DNA of 20,082 nt from a virus, in IMG/VR virus record IMGVR_UViG_3300017991_001092, positions 1-20,082 of that record. One strand, given 5' to 3'. The notes below the pieces were generated by a model. That model saw nothing but the letters and a program-made list of their open reading frames with translations, was not told the DNA's origin and searched no databases. Within the stretch, counting starts at the first letter, position 1. Each line of letters starts with the position of its first letter. Positions 1-7,558 of this stretch are shown piece by piece. Position numbers and translations under genes: made by a program.

Positions 1-2286
1 GGCGTCCCCGTCCTGATCCGCCGCAGGCTCCTGAGCGGGGGCTCCCTCAGCGCCTACGCTGTTGCTGGTCTCGAACCCGAACTCGTCCTCGACTTCGTGA
101 ACGAGACATACCGCGTCAACGGCAGCACCAGCACGTTCTCGTCCGCGCTGACCTACAGCGGCGACGGCCTGCGGACGATGGTGGACAGCGATGGGGTGTT
201 GAAGTGGGCACCGCATAATTTGCTGGTGAATAGCTCGAACTTCAACTCCGGCGGCGAGTGGGTGGAGACCAACGTCAGCGTTTCGTCTAACATCATGGTT
301 GAGGACAGTAGCAACAGCCAGCATTACATCTCCGATACATTCACCACGACTCAAGCAAAGCGCACGGCCTACGTCACGTTCAAGCGCGTGGTCGGGACGC
401 GGAATATGTGTGTCCGTCTTGGAACGCACGATGGTTCTCTTCGTGCATTTTTCAACGGGGGGACAGGCGAGTTCATTTCAACAGCGGCAAACGGTTCTAT
501 TGCTCTGAGCGGGACGCCGCAAGACGGCACGATTGACGATGATGGATATATCACCGTTTCTGTTTCTGCCGTTGCCACCGCGACAAACAACAATTCAAGC
601 CTGTTTATTCAAATGGCGGAAGGCACCAACATTACCTACCAAGGGAATGGCGCGTCTTCCATTGAAATTAAGCAAGCATGGGTTCACCGCTCCGACCTCC
701 CGATGGTCAACAACCCCGACCGTGGCGACAGCTACGTCCCCACCACCTCTGCGGCGGTGTATCTGCCGCGCCGGGGTAATCACGTCTACAACGGCAGCGA
801 GTGGGTGAACCGTGGGCTGATGTGGGAGTCCGATGCGCGGACGAATTTGGTGACGTATTCGCAGGACTTTACGAATGCGGCTTGGACGAAGAACGGCACC
901 GCGACTCTTGCCATAGACGCGACCGGGCCAGATGGCGAAACCTCTGCGGTTACGCTTGTGGATAGCGGGGCAGGTGGGACCGGCGATGTCCACATCTACC
1001 AAACAGTAACCGTTGACGTATCGTCCGATTATACTTTGAGCGTGTTCGCCAAAGCCGATCAGCTTTCATTTCTTGGATTTTTTACGCAAGCCTTCACGAC
1101 GCCCGGCACCAATTTGGGGTGTTCCTTCAATCTGTCCACAGGCGCGGTCGCGCAGGAAAATGCAGGATGGTCGGCCAGTATTGAAGATTGGGGCGGGGGC
1201 TGGTATCGCTGCTCTGGCACGTTTACGACGGACGCGGCTGATACTTCCGGGCGTATTTACATTGCGGTGCTGGACAGCGATGGCTCAACGGCAATTGGCG
1301 TTAACGACACTGTTGACCGCGACGGCACCTCCTCCATCCTGATCTACGGCGCGCAGTTCGAAGCCGGCTCCACCCCCTCGTCGCTGATCGTAACGAATGG
1401 CTCGACCGTCACCCGCGCGGCGGAGACGCTGACCGCCCCGGCGGCGAATATGCCGTGGCCGACGCCCAACGTGATCGGGGCGGACGTGATGGTTGACGGA
1501 GATTTTTCAGATGGGAGCGGTTGGAGCCTTCAGTCAAACTGGACAATTTCTGGCGGTGCCTTGGTGGGGAGTGGAACGGCGGCAGACCGGGCCTTCTCGC
1601 CGACGTTGGCGGCGTATGACGTAGGGGTTTATGAAGTCCAGTTTGATTATTCTGGGGCTTCCGGGAACCTGTCAGTTGAACTTGCTGGCTCTCCTACTTC
1701 TTATAAAATTTACACTGGCTCCGGTCGTGCTTCTCTGGTTATTTTTGCGACCGTTAGTGGTTCTAATATAGTTTTTAGGTCCGGTGTATTCACCGGCACC
1801 ATCGACAACATCTCCGTCCGCGAAATCGACCCCCTCGCCGTGTCGATCCAGATGGATGGTACGATGACGTATGCGGATAATGACCTCAACCCGGAGTTTA
1901 GGCTGCTTAACTGGCTAGAAACGACACCATCACTTAATTATATCCAATATAGAGTTGGAACAACGGGAACAGCTGTGGGGCGAGTTTCATTCATGCAATC
2001 TGATGGGGTGCTAGATTCTGTAGGATCTGGACCAAATCAGTATTCTCCGGGTGTAAACGTCTCGTTTAACGTGGCTGGAAGACACGGGTCTACCTTTGTA
2101 AACGGGGCCGCAGATGGAGCGGCGTTTGCGGCCGACACCACGCCGACATCTTTCCCGGCGAATCTTGAAACGGCTGACCTTGCTATTGGGGACGATACAA
2201 ACAGCGGGTTCATGGGCAACATTGGCAAAGTCCGCGTCTGGGCTGCTGACATCGGCGATACTGGTCTGGAGGAGGCGACGACATGA
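1..2286 (+). CDS. Multi-module tail / receptor-binding protein, 5' end cut off
   Basis: The reading frame is open to the first base, so the gene is partial at its 5' end. A GTG at 97 lies inside the conserved-looking block LDFVNETYRVNG (from about residue 30 of the visible part) and is unlikely to be the true start. This block (DF..TYRVNG...F.S.LTYSGDG...DSDGVLK) resembles N-terminal anchors of phage structural proteins. After it come jelly-roll, carbohydrate-binding-like modules: one from about nt 217 (NLLVNSSNF...W), a second from about nt 832 (ARTNLVTYSQDF..AAWTKNG) ending in LIYGAQFEAGSTPS, a third from about nt 1485 (VMVDGDFSDGSGW), and a LamG-like C-terminus from about nt 1834 ending in IGKVRVWAADIGDTG. 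The likely role is host-surface recognition at the tail. Base composition is patchy and locally AT-richer than the rest of the window. It overlaps the next gene by ATGA. The exact tail part (fibre, spike or appendage) cannot be told. Confidence 0.72.
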   Translation, partial: GVPVLIRRRLLSGGSLSAYAVAGLEPELVLDFVNETYRVNGSTSTFSSALTYSGDGLRTMVDSDGVLKWAPHNLLVNSSNFNSGGEWVETNVSVSSNIMVEDSSNSQHYISDTFTTTQAKRTAYVTFKRVVGTRNMCVRLGTHDGSLRAFFNGGTGEFISTAANGSIALSGTPQDGTIDDDGYITVSVSAVATATNNNSSLFIQMAEGTNITYQGNGASSIEIKQAWVHRSDLPMVNNPDRGDSYVPTTSAAVYLPRRGNHVYNGSEWVNRGLMWESDARTNLVTYSQDFTNAAWTKNGTATLAIDATGPDGETSAVTLVDSGAGGTGDVHIYQTVTVDVSSDYTLSVFAKADQLSFLGFFTQAFTTPGTNLGCSFNLSTGAVAQENAGWSASIEDWGGGWYRCSGTFTTDAADTSGRIYIAVLDSDGSTAIGVNDTVDRDGTSSILIYGAQFEAGSTPSSLIVTNGSTVTRAAETLTAPAANMPWPTPNVIGADVMVDGDFSDGSGWSLQSNWTISGGALVGSGTAADRAFSPTLAAYDVGVYEVQFDYSGASGNLSVELAGSPTSYKIYTGSGRASLVIFATVSGSNIVFRSGVFTGTIDNISVREIDPLAVSIQMDGTMTYADNDLNPEFRLLNWLETTPSLNYIQYRVGTTGTAVGRVSFMQSDGVLDSVGSGPNQYSPGVNVSFNVAGRHGSTFVNGAADGAAFAADTTPTSFPANLETADLAIGDDTNSGFMGNIGKVRVWAADIGDTGLEEATT

Positions 2287-3074
2287 GCATCGACCTGATC
2301 CTCCACGCCGGAACCAAGTTCGCGCTGCACCAGTGGCTAGACGCCCGTGATCTGGGCGACAACGTTCAGGACACCGACCCGGAAAGCCCGACCTTCGGCG
2401 AGTATCAATACACCCACCGGGTCGGGACGTTTCTCTGGTGGAACCATCCCAGCGGCGTCGTCACCAAGTCCATCGACAACACCGATCCCGAGAACCCGGT
2501 CGTCACCAACTTCGCCGGGTTCTTCGCGCTTCTCCGCTTGGACGAAATCCCCGAGAACGGTGAGCCGGAACTGGACGAGGAAGGCAACCCGATCCCGCAT
2601 AAAACCAAGCTGCGGAACTGGGTCGAAACCTCCACCGCCGTGTCTGTCCTTGACGGCGTGGCTGGCGTCGGCGGCGAGGGCGTGACGATCCTCGACCCGG
2701 AAGACCTGCGGGCCACCGTGCAGGCTGGCGGTGCGCCGCTGTGGGGCGGTGTGCTGGGTGTCGCGAACAACTGGTCCGATCCGCGCCTGTGGGCCTTCAG
2801 CAACGTGATGACGGGCGATCAGCGCGAGTTCGGCGGCGTGACTTACGAAAGCCTGATCGACTTCAACGTCTGGTCTCCGACGCAGTATCCGCAGGGCTGG
2901 GCCGAGGTTGTCCAGCCTGACCCGCCTGCCACGCCTGAATGGGCCACTGGGGTGGCTTACGCGGTCGGGGACGAGGTGACGTATCGGGGCGCGACTTACC
3001 GCTGCTTGCAGGCGCATACGTCGCTCGCTGGGTGGACCCCGGCGGCTGTCCCGGCCTTGTGGCAGGCTGTCTAG
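2283..3074 (+). CDS. Tail-associated protein with C-terminal CBM5/12-like carbohydrate-binding repeats
   Basis: This 263-residue protein starts at an ATG overlapping the previous stop (ATGA), so it is probably translationally coupled to the large tail gene. The first 175 residues are of no family I recognise. The C-terminus is a good match to the carbohydrate-binding module family 5/12 pattern: residues 218-263 read W..GVAYAVGDEVTYRGATYRCLQAHTS..GWTP..VPALW. A second, shorter copy is visible just before it at residues 182-210 (FGGVTYESL...VWSPTQYPQGW). Such modules bind chitin or related glycans in enzymes and are common at the ends of phage tail proteins. Next to a receptor-binding protein, the likely role is surface-glycan binding or a tail accessory. 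No catalytic domain is seen. Confidence 0.7.
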   Translation: MSIDLILHAGTKFALHQWLDARDLGDNVQDTDPESPTFGEYQYTHRVGTFLWWNHPSGVVTKSIDNTDPENPVVTNFAGFFALLRLDEIPENGEPELDEEGNPIPHKTKLRNWVETSTAVSVLDGVAGVGGEGVTILDPEDLRATVQAGGAPLWGGVLGVANNWSDPRLWAFSNVMTGDQREFGGVTYESLIDFNVWSPTQYPQGWAEVVQPDPPATPEWATGVAYAVGDEVTYRGATYRCLQAHTSLAGWTPAAVPALWQAV

Positions 3075-3080
3075 GAGGGG
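3073..3080 (+). promoter_or_regulatory. Ribosome binding site of the terminase gene
   Basis: AGGAGGGG overlaps the stop codon of the preceding gene and lies 4 bases before GTG 3085. It supports this GTG as the terminase start. Confidence 0.7.
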
Positions 3081-3084
3081 CGCC

Positions 3085-4563
3085 GTGAACGCGGGCTTCA
3101 ACCCACAGCGCGAGCTGGCGAAGCAGATCGGTCAGTTCTACGACGACCCGCTCGGCCACGTCCTGTTTTCGTACCCATGGGGCGAAGGCCCGCTCACTGG
3201 GCGCTCCGGGCCGCAAGCATGGCAGGAGGAGTTCCTGCGTGATGTCGGGGCTGCCGTGCGCTCTCGTCGCTTCGATGGCGTCCACGCCGTGCCTCCGCTG
3301 ATGTACAGCACCGCCTCGGGCCACGGGATCGGCAAGTCGGCCCTCGTCGCGTGGCTGATCCGCTGGATCATGGACACCAGACCGTTCGCCAAGGGCATCG
3401 TCACCGCGAACACCGGCGAGCAGCTGCGCACGAAGACATGGGCCGAGCTGGCCAAGTGGCACAACATGGGCATCACCAGCCACTGGTGGCACCTGAACAG
3501 CGGCGCCGGCTCGATGAACTACTACCATCAGGACTACCGCGAGCAGTGGCGTTGCGACGCCCAGACCTGCCGCGAAGAGAACAGCGAAGCGTTCGCCGGC
3601 CTGCACGCCGCCAACTCGACCCCGTTCTACATCTTCGACGAGGCGTCCGGTGTGCCCGACAAGATCTTCGAGGTGCGCGAGGGCGGCCTGACAGACGGCG
3701 AGCCCATGGTGTTCGACTTCGGGAACCCGACCCGGAACACCGGGCGCTTCTTTCAGAACATGGCAGGCCAGTTCTCGAAGCGCTACAACCGCCGCCACAT
3801 CGACAGCCGCACCGTCGAGCAGACCAACAAGGCCCTGTTCGACCAGTGGGCTCAGGACTACGGCGAGGACAGCGACTTCTTCAAGGTTCGTGTCCGCGGA
3901 ATGTTCCCGGATGCCGGTTCGCTGCAGTTCATCCCGATGTCGCTGATCGAGCACAACGTCGACCGCGACATTTACGTCGGCCCGCACGACCCCCTGATCA
4001 TGGGCGTCGACGTCGCCCGGTTCGGGGACGACGACAGCGTGATCTACATGCGGCACGGCCGCGACTGCAGCACTCCCGGTTTCAAGCGCTACACCAAGGT
4101 CGACACGATGACGCTGGCCAGCGAGATCGCGCGCTTCGCTCGCCAGTACCGGCCCGACGCGGTGATGATCGACGGCGGCGGCGTTGGCGGCGGCGTGATC
4201 GACAGGGCTCGCCAGCTCGGCGTCGAGGTGATCGAGATCAACTTCGGGGCCAAGCCGACGCAGCACGGGTTCGCCAACATGCGCGCCCAGATGTGGTCGA
4301 ACATGCGCGAAGCCCTGAAGGAAGGTGTTCGCCTGCCAAATGATCAGGATCTGATGAGCGATCTGAGCGGCGTCGAGTACGGCTACACCGTGACCAACCT
4401 GCTGAAGCTCGAAGCCAAGGACGACATGAAGAAGCGCGGCCTGCGCAGCCCGGATCTGGCCGACGCTCTGGCCCTGACCTACGCCCTGCCGGTCATGCCG
4501 AACCGCCCCGGGTACGATGGCATGTACACCGAGACCAGAAAGGACTATGATCCGTTCTCATGA
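3085..4563 (+). CDS. Terminase large subunit (ATPase and nuclease)
   Basis: This is the 492-residue packaging motor, which uses ATP to pump DNA into the prohead and cuts the concatemer. The ATPase domain shows a Walker A motif GHGIGKS at residues 79-85 (K84), a Walker B with catalytic glutamate IFDEA at 183-187, and a coupling-motif-like FGNPTRNTG at 212-220. The RNase H-like nuclease domain shows three acidic clusters: GVDVARFGDDD (D309), MIDGGG (D363) and PDLADA (D457, D460). All expected catalytic residues are present and the length is normal for the family. The GTG start is chosen because a strong Shine-Dalgarno sits just upstream and little room remains after the previous stop. The gene overlaps the next by ATGA. 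No small subunit is recognisable next to it. The assignment is firm, but the packaging type (cos, pac or direct repeats) cannot be decided from this. Confidence 0.95.
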   Translation: MNAGFNPQRELAKQIGQFYDDPLGHVLFSYPWGEGPLTGRSGPQAWQEEFLRDVGAAVRSRRFDGVHAVPPLMYSTASGHGIGKSALVAWLIRWIMDTRPFAKGIVTANTGEQLRTKTWAELAKWHNMGITSHWWHLNSGAGSMNYYHQDYREQWRCDAQTCREENSEAFAGLHAANSTPFYIFDEASGVPDKIFEVREGGLTDGEPMVFDFGNPTRNTGRFFQNMAGQFSKRYNRRHIDSRTVEQTNKALFDQWAQDYGEDSDFFKVRVRGMFPDAGSLQFIPMSLIEHNVDRDIYVGPHDPLIMGVDVARFGDDDSVIYMRHGRDCSTPGFKRYTKVDTMTLASEIARFARQYRPDAVMIDGGGVGGGVIDRARQLGVEVIEINFGAKPTQHGFANMRAQMWSNMREALKEGVRLPNDQDLMSDLSGVEYGYTVTNLLKLEAKDDMKKRGLRSPDLADALALTYALPVMPNRPGYDGMYTETRKDYDPFS

Positions 4564-4958
4564 AGCCAGCGATCGTCGCTTTCAATTCGGTCAACAGCCA
4601 CTGGGGCGCGGGCATCCTGCACCCCAGCTACAGGCACGTCTGGTGCATGGTTCTCGACGAGCGCGCCAACGTCTGGGTCAGCCACAACTTCGGCGCAGAC
4701 GGCCATGAAATCGTCGTCGAAAGCGCCGCGGACTTCGACATCGTCGGTTACGCCCGCGACTGCGGCAATGAAGTTTACGTCATCGAGCGGCAACCACCGC
4801 TCGTTTTGTGGCCCGTGATGCTGAACAACTGCGTCGCCCTGACCAAGGCAGTGTGCGGCATCAGGTCTTGGGCCATCACCCCGTACCAGCTGCGCAAGGA
4901 TGTCCGCAGGCTGGCAGTACAGGAGGACGCCGCATGGCGCAGCTTCGCCTTAACCTGA
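4560..4958 (+). CDS. Putative circularly permuted papain/NlpC-like cysteine protein
   Basis: This 132-residue protein overlaps the terminase stop by ATGA. It has no signal peptide or membrane segment. A histidine in a strand-like context, YRHVWCMVLD (H26), precedes a cysteine at the start of a probable helix, NNCVALTKAVCGI (C91), followed by ITPYQLRKDV. The order histidine strand, then cysteine helix, and the NCV..(T/V)K motif are typical of circularly permuted papain-fold (NlpC/P60-like) proteins. Small proteins of this look sit beside terminase or portal genes in several phages. If active, it would be a cysteine hydrolase or amidase, but the substrate is unknown and could be peptidoglycan, a host protein or a capsid protein. 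The fold call rests on short motifs only and could be wrong. Confidence 0.5.
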   Translation: MKPAIVAFNSVNSHWGAGILHPSYRHVWCMVLDERANVWVSHNFGADGHEIVVESAADFDIVGYARDCGNEVYVIERQPPLVLWPVMLNNCVALTKAVCGIRSWAITPYQLRKDVRRLAVQEDAAWRSFALT

Positions 4959-5449
4959 CCCTGCCCGGTGGCGGCCCGACCATGCTGCGCTACCAGACCG
5001 GGCCGGTCGACAAGTTCGGGCGCGGCCTCGGCCAGCTCCGCCCGACATGGACGCAGGACGGCAGCGACACGCCGCCTGATCGCATGGCCAACTCCCCGAT
5101 CCGCGGCATCCTCAACGCCGCCGTGACCGGGGACAAGTCTGGCGTCCCGTTCCCCATGAACCCGGGAAACCGGCCCAAGCCCGCAGGTGGGAGCATGGAG
5201 AACGCACCTGTCGGCGGCATCATCAAGGCCGGCATGACCGGGGACCGCAGCGCCGCGCCCGCCCCGTTCAACCCCGACAAGATCGGCGCCAAGGCCCGCC
5301 CCAAGCGGGCGCCCATGCAGGGCAACCCGGCATCGGCGCACCTGTGGGCGATGCTGACCGCCGCCGCAGGCGCCAACAAGACTGGCGCCAGCGAGCAACA
5401 GAAGGCCGCGGCCTACCGGGCCAACAAGAAGCAGCTGCTAGGGAGCTGA
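4934..5449 (+). CDS. Small repeat-containing phage protein of unknown function
   Basis: I do not recognise this 171-residue protein. The frame is open further upstream, but ATG 4934 is chosen because AGGAGG lies at 4921-4926. The start overlaps the end of the previous gene by 25 bases in another frame. The N-terminus reads MAQLRLNLTLPGGGPT, and its NLTLPG motif recurs in the next gene. The middle holds two copies of a roughly 27-residue unit, at residues 52-78 (NSPIRGILNAAVTGDKSG) and 89-115 (NAPVGGIIKAGMTGDRSA), 37 residues apart. A weaker third copy is at about 138-151 (AMLTAAAGANKTGA). The protein is rich in Gly, Pro, Ala, Lys and Arg, lacks membrane segments, and ends in a basic tail (YRANKKQLLGS). 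Its place between terminase and portal suggests a minor head or virion component, but that is inference. Confidence 0.7.
   Translation: MAQLRLNLTLPGGGPTMLRYQTGPVDKFGRGLGQLRPTWTQDGSDTPPDRMANSPIRGILNAAVTGDKSGVPFPMNPGNRPKPAGGSMENAPVGGIIKAGMTGDRSAAPAPFNPDKIGAKARPKRAPMQGNPASAHLWAMLTAAAGANKTGASEQQKAAAYRANKKQLLGS
5087..5386 (+). repeat. Tandem protein-level repeat units inside the small gene
   Basis: The units are encoded at about 5087-5167 and 5198-5278, with a degenerate third at about 5345-5386. The shared pattern is N.P(I/V).GI(L/I).A..TGD(K/R)S with FPMNPG or PFNPD after it. The similarity is clear in protein and much weaker in DNA, which indicates old duplication. Confidence 0.6.
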
Positions 5450-5451
5450 CC

Positions 5452-5805
5452 ATGATCAACCTGACCCTTCCCGGCTTCGGCCGCACCAAGGTGGTGCAGG
5501 CGCCGGCCCCGCCGCCGCCGCCCCCGAACCCGCCCGCGCCTCCCGTGCAGGCGAACGCAGCTGCTGACGCGGCTCGCACCGTCGCACCCGAGGCCGCCTC
5601 GATCACCGCCGGGCGCCGCAGCGTCGGCATGGCCGCTGGCAGCTACGGCGGCGGCATCGTGCGCAACGTCGGCGGAGCCCGCGGCACGACCAGCGTCACC
5701 ACCGCTCAGCGCGGCCTGCGTCCTTACGCCCCCCCAAAACAGGCCCCCCGCGACACCACTGGAGGCCTCGCGCAGACCGCCCTCAAAGCCCTGACAGGGA
5801 TGTGA
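5452..5805 (+). CDS. Small proline/glycine/alanine-rich phage protein of unknown function
   Basis: This protein of 117 residues starts at ATG 5452, two bases after the previous stop, with GGGAG at 5441-5445 as the likely ribosome site. The frame extends upstream, but no better start is seen. The N-terminus MINLTLPGFGRTK shares NLTLPGxGxT with the preceding gene's N-terminus. A proline-rich linker follows at residues 17-32 (APAPPPPPPNPPAPPV), then an Ala-rich stretch and a Gly-rich, basic segment (GSYGGGIVRNVGGARGTT). There is no lipobox, signal peptide or membrane segment, so a spanin is not supported. It lies directly before the portal gene and is probably co-expressed with it. The function is unknown; it could be a minor virion protein or an unstructured assembly factor. 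Confidence 0.65.
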   Translation: MINLTLPGFGRTKVVQAPAPPPPPPNPPAPPVQANAAADAARTVAPEAASITAGRRSVGMAAGSYGGGIVRNVGGARGTTSVTTAQRGLRPYAPPKQAPRDTTGGLAQTALKALTGM

Positions 5806-5808
5806 ACC

Positions 5809-7557
5809 ATGATCGCTGTCACGCCTGAAAACATGCTATCCGGCCCCCTGACGGGCAAGCGTCAGGCGTGCTTCAAGCGGTTTCGCCGGCTGGAGACCGA
5901 TCGCTCCAGCTGGCGCGGCCAGTGGATCGAGATCTCGGACTACCTGCTGCCGCGGCGCGGGCGCTACCTCGTCGAGAGCCAGAGCACCAAGGGCCGCAAG
6001 CGGAACACCAAGATCATCGACAACACCGCCGGCATCGCCCTGCGCACGCTGCAGGCAGGCCTGATGTCGGGCATGACCAGCCCGGCGCGGCCGTGGTTCA
6101 GGCTGATCGTCGACGACGACCTGATGGACATGCCCGGGGTCAAGGATTACCTCGGCATCGCGGAGCAGGTCGTGCGCCGCGTGCTGGCGGCGTCGAACTG
6201 CTACAACAGCCTCGCCACCTGCTACACCGAGCTTGGCGCCTTCGGCACGCACGCCCTGTTGCGGCGCCGCCATCCCGAGGACGTCATCCACTACCGCCCG
6301 TTCACGGCGGGCGAGTACGTCATCGCCGAGGACGAGTACGGCCGCGTCAACACGCTCGGCCGCGAGTTCACGATGACGGTTTCCCAGATCGTCGAACAGT
6401 TCGTGATCAACAAGGTCACCGGCGAGGAAGACTGGGACAAGGTCAGCAAGGCCGTTAAGTCCTTGTGGGACAAGAAGAATTACGACGAGAACATCCAGAT
6501 CATCCACATGATCCAGCCGCGCCGCAAGGAGGACCGCGACCTGACGCGGCGCGACGGGCGCAACCGCGCGTTCATGGACGTCTACTTCGAGGTCGGCGCC
6601 GACAAGGACATCTTCCTGCAGGAGAGCGGGTTCGACCGCTTCCCGGCCTACGTCCCGCGCTGGGACGTGCTGGGCGGCGACGTCTACGGCACCTGCCCGG
6701 GCATGGAGTACCTCGGCGACATCAAGCAGCTGCAGCACGAACAGAAGCGCAAAGCGCAGGCGATCGACAAGATGGTCGACCCGCCCATGGTCGCCACCAC
6801 CGCTCTCAAGGGCAAACCGACGACCGTGCTGCCGGGCGGCACGACCTACGTCGACCCGGTCAATGGCAACAACGGGTTCCAGCCTGCCTACCTCGTCCAG
6901 CCCCGCGTGCAGGAGCTGATGATGGATATCCAAGAGGTGCAGGAGCGCATCCAGCGCGGCTTCTACGCTGACCTGTTCGCCATGATGATCAACTCCGATC
7001 GGCGCCAGATGACGGCGACCGAGGTGGCCGAGCGGCACGAAGAGAAGCTGGTGCTGCTGGGCCCGGTCCTGCAGCGCCTGAACACCGAGCTGCTGGACCC
7101 GCTGATCGAGGACGCGTTCCTGTTCTGCTTCGAGGCAGGCCTGCTGCCCGAGACGCCCGAGGCGCTGATGGATGTCGACATCGACGTCAAGTACGTCTCG
7201 CTGCTGGCGCAGGCTCAGGAGGCCGTCGCAGCCACCGGGATCGAGCGCACCTTCGCGTTCGCCGGCAACCTCGCGGCCGTCATGCCCGACATCCTCGACA
7301 ACCTCAACGGCGACGAGGCGCTGCGCCAGTACAGCGAGATCCTCGGCAACGGCCCGGGCATCACCCGCGACAGCGAGGAGGTGCAGGCGCTCCGGGCGCA
7401 GCGCGCCGAGGCCGCGGCACAGGAGCAGCAGATGCAGCAGGGGCTCGCAGCGGCTCAGGGAGCCAAGGTTCTGTCGGAAGCGGATACCCAGAGTCCAAAC
7501 GCCCTGACGGCCCTCCTGCAGGCCACTGGGGGCGGCGGACGGCAGTCGGTGATCTGA
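5809..7557 (+). CDS. Portal protein (T7 gp8-type head-tail connector)
   Basis: This 582-residue protein matches podovirus head-tail connectors, which form the ring at one capsid vertex through which DNA enters and leaves, and to which terminase and tail adaptor dock. Family-like stretches are the N-terminal W..QW.EISDYLLPRRGRY (about residues 35-51), DNTAGIALRTLQAGLMSGMTSP with RPWF (about 72-98), the CPGMEYLGDIKQLQHEQK helix (about 299-316), and the wing/clip segment with RRQMTATEVAERHEEK. The length is near that of T7-like connectors. The C-terminal 50-60 residues are rich in Gln and Ala (QEQQMQQGLAAAQG), the usual flexible end. ATG 5809 follows a weak purine stretch (CAGGGA). The next gene begins one base after the stop. 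The call is secure from sequence pattern, gene order and length. Confidence 0.92.
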   Translation: MIAVTPENMLSGPLTGKRQACFKRFRRLETDRSSWRGQWIEISDYLLPRRGRYLVESQSTKGRKRNTKIIDNTAGIALRTLQAGLMSGMTSPARPWFRLIVDDDLMDMPGVKDYLGIAEQVVRRVLAASNCYNSLATCYTELGAFGTHALLRRRHPEDVIHYRPFTAGEYVIAEDEYGRVNTLGREFTMTVSQIVEQFVINKVTGEEDWDKVSKAVKSLWDKKNYDENIQIIHMIQPRRKEDRDLTRRDGRNRAFMDVYFEVGADKDIFLQESGFDRFPAYVPRWDVLGGDVYGTCPGMEYLGDIKQLQHEQKRKAQAIDKMVDPPMVATTALKGKPTTVLPGGTTYVDPVNGNNGFQPAYLVQPRVQELMMDIQEVQERIQRGFYADLFAMMINSDRRQMTATEVAERHEEKLVLLGPVLQRLNTELLDPLIEDAFLFCFEAGLLPETPEALMDVDIDVKYVSLLAQAQEAVAATGIERTFAFAGNLAAVMPDILDNLNGDEALRQYSEILGNGPGITRDSEEVQALRAQRAEAAAQEQQMQQGLAAAQGAKVLSEADTQSPNALTALLQATGGGGRQSVI

Positions 7558-7558
7558 C

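Noticed and set aside
97-99. GTG as start of the first tail gene
   Set aside because: The frame is open to base 1 and the codons before it (LVLDF) belong to the same conserved-looking block, so the gene most likely begins outside the window.
1834-3074. A diversity-generating retroelement, as in phage BPP-1, acting on the tail genes
   Set aside because: No reverse transcriptase, accessory gene or template-like repeat of the tail gene ends is visible. The BPP-1-like capsid genes alone are not evidence.
4808-4933. A longer form of the 171-residue protein starting at 4808
   Set aside because: That start lies deep in the preceding gene with no ribosome site, while ATG 4934 has AGGAGG at good distance and gives the NLTLPG N-terminus shared with the next gene.
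5344-5451. A longer form of the proline-rich protein starting at 5344
   Set aside because: The extension is a shadow of the previous gene. ATG 5452 follows the previous stop directly and has GGGAG upstream.
5452-5805. A spanin or lysis protein, because of the proline-rich segment
   Set aside because: There is no signal peptide, lipobox or membrane segment, and the gene lies in the head module.
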